The notes under the pieces are model-generated. The model was given only the letters and a program-made list of their open reading frames with translations. It was not told the origin of the DNA and ran no database searches. From an uncultured Acetatifactor sp. (GTDB lineage Bacteria > Bacillota > Clostridia > Lachnospirales > Lachnospiraceae), in NCBI GenBank assembly GCA_910586435.1, contig CAJUGT010000157.1, positions 1 to 8,589 of the forward strand: a stretch of DNA of 8,589 bases, given 5' to 3'. Every line of letters starts with the position of its first letter. Within the stretch, counting starts at the first letter, position 1. Positions 5,949 to 8,589 of the stretch are shown here, one piece after another. Made by a program: the position numbers and the translations under genes.

Positions 5949-8288
5949 ATGGAGAGATGGACCAGAGCCAGGTATCAACCGGTACTTCCCCTGGGGAAAG
6001 ATGGTAAGAGGATTACTGCGTGTGAGGAGCATATTACCTTGTCAAAAGAGGCCGCAAAGGAAGGAATGGTGCTGCTGAAAAACGAAGGAAATGTATTGCC
6101 GCTGAAAAAGGGAACCAAAGTGGCACTGTTTGGAAAGGCAACTTTTGATTATGTAAAGGGAGGGGGCGGCAGCGGCGATGTGACCGTCTCTTATAGCCGC
6201 AATCTGTATGAAGGATTTCTGGCAGTGGCAGGCAGAGAAGCCGTGTTTGATGACCTGGCACAGTTTTATAAGAAGAATGTAGCTGAGCAATATGGGGACG
6301 GAAAACAGCCTGGAATGACAGAAGAGCCCAAGCTGCCGGAAGAATTGTGCCGGAAGGCCAGGGCATTTTCGGATACGGCTGTCATCAGCATCTGCCGATT
6401 CTCAGGAGAGGGTTGGGACAGGGACAGCAGGGATTATGAACTTACTCCGCAGGAAAGGGCCATGGTGGAAACCGTAAAGTCATTTTTTGACAAAGTAATA
6501 GTGATTCTGAATGTTGGAGGAATTGTAGATACGGAATGGTTTCGGGAAGAAAAGGGGATTCAGTCTGTACTGCTGGCATGGCAGGGAGGCATTGAGGGAG
6601 GTCTGGCAGCTGCGGAGCTTTTGTTTGGAAACGGAAATCCCAGTGGCAAACTCTCTGATACCTTTGCAAAGAAGCTTGAAGACTATCCTTCTACCTCAGG
6701 TTTTCATGAATCGCCTGACTATGTGGATTATACAGAAGATATATATGTGGGATACCGTTATTTTGAGACTCTTCCCGGCGCTGGGGAGAAAGTAAGTTAT
6801 CCTTTTGGATTTGGCCTGTCCTATACTTCCTTTTCCTTGTCAAAGCCCCTGGTGGTAAGACAGGGAGAAATGTTCCGGATCTGTGTGGATGTATGTAATA
6901 CGGGCCATATGCCAGGCAAAGAAGTGGTGCAGGTATATTATGAAGCGCCCCAGGGGAAATTGGGAAAACCCGCAAAGAGTCTTGGGGCTTTTGGAAAGAC
7001 GAGATTGCTTCAGCCCGGAGAAACCCAGACGATGACACTTTTCATTGCTTTAAAGCATATGGCTTCTTATGATGATTTGGGAAAGGTGGCGAAGGCAGCC
7101 TATGTGTTGGAAAAAGGGGAATACCATTTTCACATAGGAACATCCGTCAGGGATACGGAAGAAGCGGAATATGTGCTGAATTTGGAAGAAGATACCATTG
7201 TGGAACAACTAAGCTCCAAACTGGTTCCGTCTCAGTTGAAAAAGAGGATGCTGGCGGACGGAAGCATGGAGGAGCTGCCTGCTTGGGAGGCTGTTGCGGA
7301 AGAGAATTTACTGGAACCCTTGAAGCTTGGGGAGGTGGACGGATATACTCCGGTGGTAAGGTTCCGTGACCATTATGTATTGTGGAGGCCGGATAAGAGC
7401 AAGCGAAGATTTGATGAAGTTGCGGAAGGCACTCTTACCATGGAGGAATTTATGGCACAGCTTTCAGATGAAGAGCTGGCGGAACTTCTTGGAGGACAGC
7501 CCAACACTGGTGTCGCCAATACTTTCGGATACGGAAATTTGCCGGAATATGGCGTCCCCTCCGTGATGACAGCGGATGGACCTGCGGGCCTGAGAATTTT
7601 ACCGGAGTGCGGTGTTCACACCACGGCGTGGCCTTGTGCCACCATGCTTGCCTGTACTTGGAATCCCCAATTGGCAGAGCAGGTGGGAGCCGCTGGCGGC
7701 GTGGAGGTGAAAGAAAATAATATTGGAGCATGGCTTACACCTGCCATAAATATTCATAGAAGCCCAATGTGCGGCAGAAATTTTGAATATTATTCCGAGG
7801 ACCCTTTTTTGACAGGTAAAATGGCCGCAGCCATGGTGAAAGGGATTCAAAGCAATCATGTTGCGGCAACCATAAAACATTTTGCGTTGAACAACAAGGA
7901 GGAAAACAGAAAAAACAGTGATTCCAGGGCTTCTGAGCGCGCAATTCGCGAAATATATCTGAAGGCCTTTGAAATCATTGTAAAAGAGGCTAAGCCCTGG
8001 AGTATTATGTCCTCATACAATATTATCAATGGATGCAGAGCTTCGGAAAACCGTGAATTATTGGAAGATATTTTGCGGCAGGAATGGGGATTTGACGGCA
8101 TGGTGACAACGGATTGGTGGACCGGAGGGGAGCATTATAGAGAGGTAAAGGCAGGAAATGATGTAAAAATGGGATGTGGATTTACGGAGCGATTGCTTCA
8201 GGCCATGGAGAAAGGAGCCCTAAGCCGTGGGGAAATGGAAGTCTGTGCCAGAAGGGTGTTGGAGCTGATTCTGCGTGTGGACCTGTAA
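5949..8288 (+). CDS. Cytoplasmic glycoside hydrolase family 3 enzyme (beta-glucosidase-like) with reversed domain order
   Basis: The 779-residue enzyme should release terminal sugars, probably glucose or xylose, from beta-linked oligosaccharides by a retaining mechanism. The domains are in the opposite order to most GH3 enzymes. The alpha/beta sandwich domain comes first (about 28-245), with the motif GEGWDR (153-158) carrying the likely acid/base E154. The fibronectin-III-like domain follows (about 285-410, beginning at PFGFGLSYTSF). The catalytic TIM-barrel-like domain is last (about 497-779), with TADGPAGLR (541-549), GRNFEYYSEDP (609-619), KHFALNNKE (643-651) and the nucleophile D722 in TTDWW. 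This order is known for GH3 beta-glucosidases of Ruminococcus albus and Butyrivibrio fibrisolvens. No signal peptide is present, so it acts on imported sugars. No transporter or regulator gene is adjacent, and no strong terminator follows. Exact substrate is not determinable. Confidence 0.93.
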   Translation: MERWTRARYQPVLPLGKDGKRITACEEHITLSKEAAKEGMVLLKNEGNVLPLKKGTKVALFGKATFDYVKGGGGSGDVTVSYSRNLYEGFLAVAGREAVFDDLAQFYKKNVAEQYGDGKQPGMTEEPKLPEELCRKARAFSDTAVISICRFSGEGWDRDSRDYELTPQERAMVETVKSFFDKVIVILNVGGIVDTEWFREEKGIQSVLLAWQGGIEGGLAAAELLFGNGNPSGKLSDTFAKKLEDYPSTSGFHESPDYVDYTEDIYVGYRYFETLPGAGEKVSYPFGFGLSYTSFSLSKPLVVRQGEMFRICVDVCNTGHMPGKEVVQVYYEAPQGKLGKPAKSLGAFGKTRLLQPGETQTMTLFIALKHMASYDDLGKVAKAAYVLEKGEYHFHIGTSVRDTEEAEYVLNLEEDTIVEQLSSKLVPSQLKKRMLADGSMEELPAWEAVAEENLLEPLKLGEVDGYTPVVRFRDHYVLWRPDKSKRRFDEVAEGTLTMEEFMAQLSDEELAELLGGQPNTGVANTFGYGNLPEYGVPSVMTADGPAGLRILPECGVHTTAWPCATMLACTWNPQLAEQVGAAGGVEVKENNIGAWLTPAINIHRSPMCGRNFEYYSEDPFLTGKMAAAMVKGIQSNHVAATIKHFALNNKEENRKNSDSRASERAIREIYLKAFEIIVKEAKPWSIMSSYNIINGCRASENRELLEDILRQEWGFDGMVTTDWWTGGEHYREVKAGNDVKMGCGFTERLLQAMEKGALSRGEMEVCARRVLELILRVDL

Positions 8289-8393
8289 GTAAAAAGAGTT
8301 GATTACAGCAAGACCTATGTGCGCCAAATCTCATCAGTTCATGTAAGATTTAAGAAAATTTAATCCTTACTTTCGTGAAACAACACAGATTGT
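8289..8393. other. Non-coding stretch downstream of the glycosidase gene
   Basis: No gene is seen. A 6-bp stem AAATCT/AGATTT (8326-8331 with 8346-8351) with a 14-base loop is the only hairpin found and is too weak to call a terminator. The rest is AT-rich and leads into the palindrome at 8389-8403. Confidence 0.4.
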
Positions 8394-8403
8394 ATGATAC
8401 AAT
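8389..8403. promoter_or_regulatory. 15-base palindrome overlapping an extended -10-like motif
   Basis: ATTGTATGATACAAT is a perfect 7-bp inverted repeat about a single central base. It contains TGATACAAT (8395-8403), an extended -10-like sequence (TGnTAnAAT) on the plus strand, without a good -35. It overlaps the start of the first 71-bp repeat. It may be an operator over a promoter for a gene beyond the window edge, or simply part of the repeat boundary. Confidence 0.35.
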
Positions 8404-8589
8404 GTTGGCACAGAAGGGCATTGTGTCAACTTCTGATTCCATGTGCGCTGAAGCGCACAGGATTATGGTACAATGTTGGCACAGAAGGGCATTGTGTCAA
8501 CTTCTGATTCCATATGCGCTGAAGCGCATGGAAGCATGGTACAATGTCCGCAAAGGGCAGAGCCAAGCGTCCAAAGACGCAACTGCCAA
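8394..8589. repeat. 71-bp tandem repeat of hairpin units (two full copies plus a divergent third)
   Basis: Copy 1 (8394-8464) and copy 2 (8465-8535) agree at 64 of 71 positions. A third unit begins at 8536 with the same first 12 bases but then diverges and reaches the window edge. Each full copy can form a 9-bp hairpin (GTTGGCACA/TGTGTCAAC, at 8404-8430 in copy 1) and a 7-bp hairpin with a TGAA tetraloop (8442-8459 in copy 1). The second hairpin differs between copies by paired changes: a G-C pair in copy 1 (8443 with 8458) is A-T in copy 2 (8514 with 8529). The third unit forms GGCAG/CTGCC around GCGTC-CAAA-GACGC (8556-8587). No cas genes and no unique spacers are present, so this is not a CRISPR array. 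Confidence 0.8.

Noticed and set aside
5949..8288. Glycosidase as a fusion or rearranged pseudogene because the domains are out of order
   Set aside because: The frame is intact, both domains have complete motifs, and reversed-order GH3 enzymes are known in related bacteria.
8326..8351. AAATCT/AGATTT hairpin as terminator of the glycosidase gene
   Set aside because: The stem is 6 bp and AT-rich with a 14-base loop and no following T-run.
8394..8589. Possible CRISPR array at the window end
   Set aside because: The 71-base units are contiguous and almost identical along their whole length, with no constant-repeat and unique-spacer alternation and no cas genes.

Overview
The window looks like chromosomal DNA from an anaerobic, motile Firmicute of the class Clostridia, most likely a Lachnospiraceae-type gut or rumen bacterium. 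The reasons are strong AGGAGG-type ribosome binding sites, moderate GC content, a chemoreceptor of Gram-positive clostridial style, and a family 3 glycosidase with the reversed domain order known from Ruminococcus albus and Butyrivibrio. This assignment is inference from style, not from a marker gene.

Layout. Positions 1-136 hold a run of four consecutive stem-loops. Positions 155-1478 hold two overlapping plus-strand genes for small six-helix membrane proteins that resemble ABC-2-type export permeases; no ATPase gene lies in the window. They converge, with a 6-base overlap, on a minus-strand gene (1473-3455) for a secreted 5'-nucleotidase-family metallophosphoesterase anchored by a C-terminal helix. 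A 302-base divergent intergenic region (3456-3757) separates it from a plus-strand chemoreceptor (3758-5545). That region carries back-to-back promoters and an 11-bp inverted repeat. The receptor gene ends in a clear intrinsic terminator (5573-5609).

The next gap (5610-5948) holds an 85-bp element bounded by 18-bp near-perfect inverted repeats, resembling a MITE with IS1182-like ends, followed by a good promoter for a cytoplasmic GH3 glycosidase (5949-8288). The window ends in a 71-bp tandem repeat (8394-8589) made of hairpins, with compensatory base changes between copies.

The genes do not form one pathway. The nucleotidase (nucleotide salvage at the cell surface), the Cache-type chemoreceptor (sensing a small ligand) and the GH3 enzyme (intracellular breakdown of imported oligosaccharides) fit a nutrient-scavenging lifestyle. 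The only direct regulatory link visible is the shared intergenic region between the nucleotidase and chemoreceptor genes. No wholly new protein system is evident. The least explained material is the structured, repeat-rich intergenic DNA at both ends and at 5630-5714.
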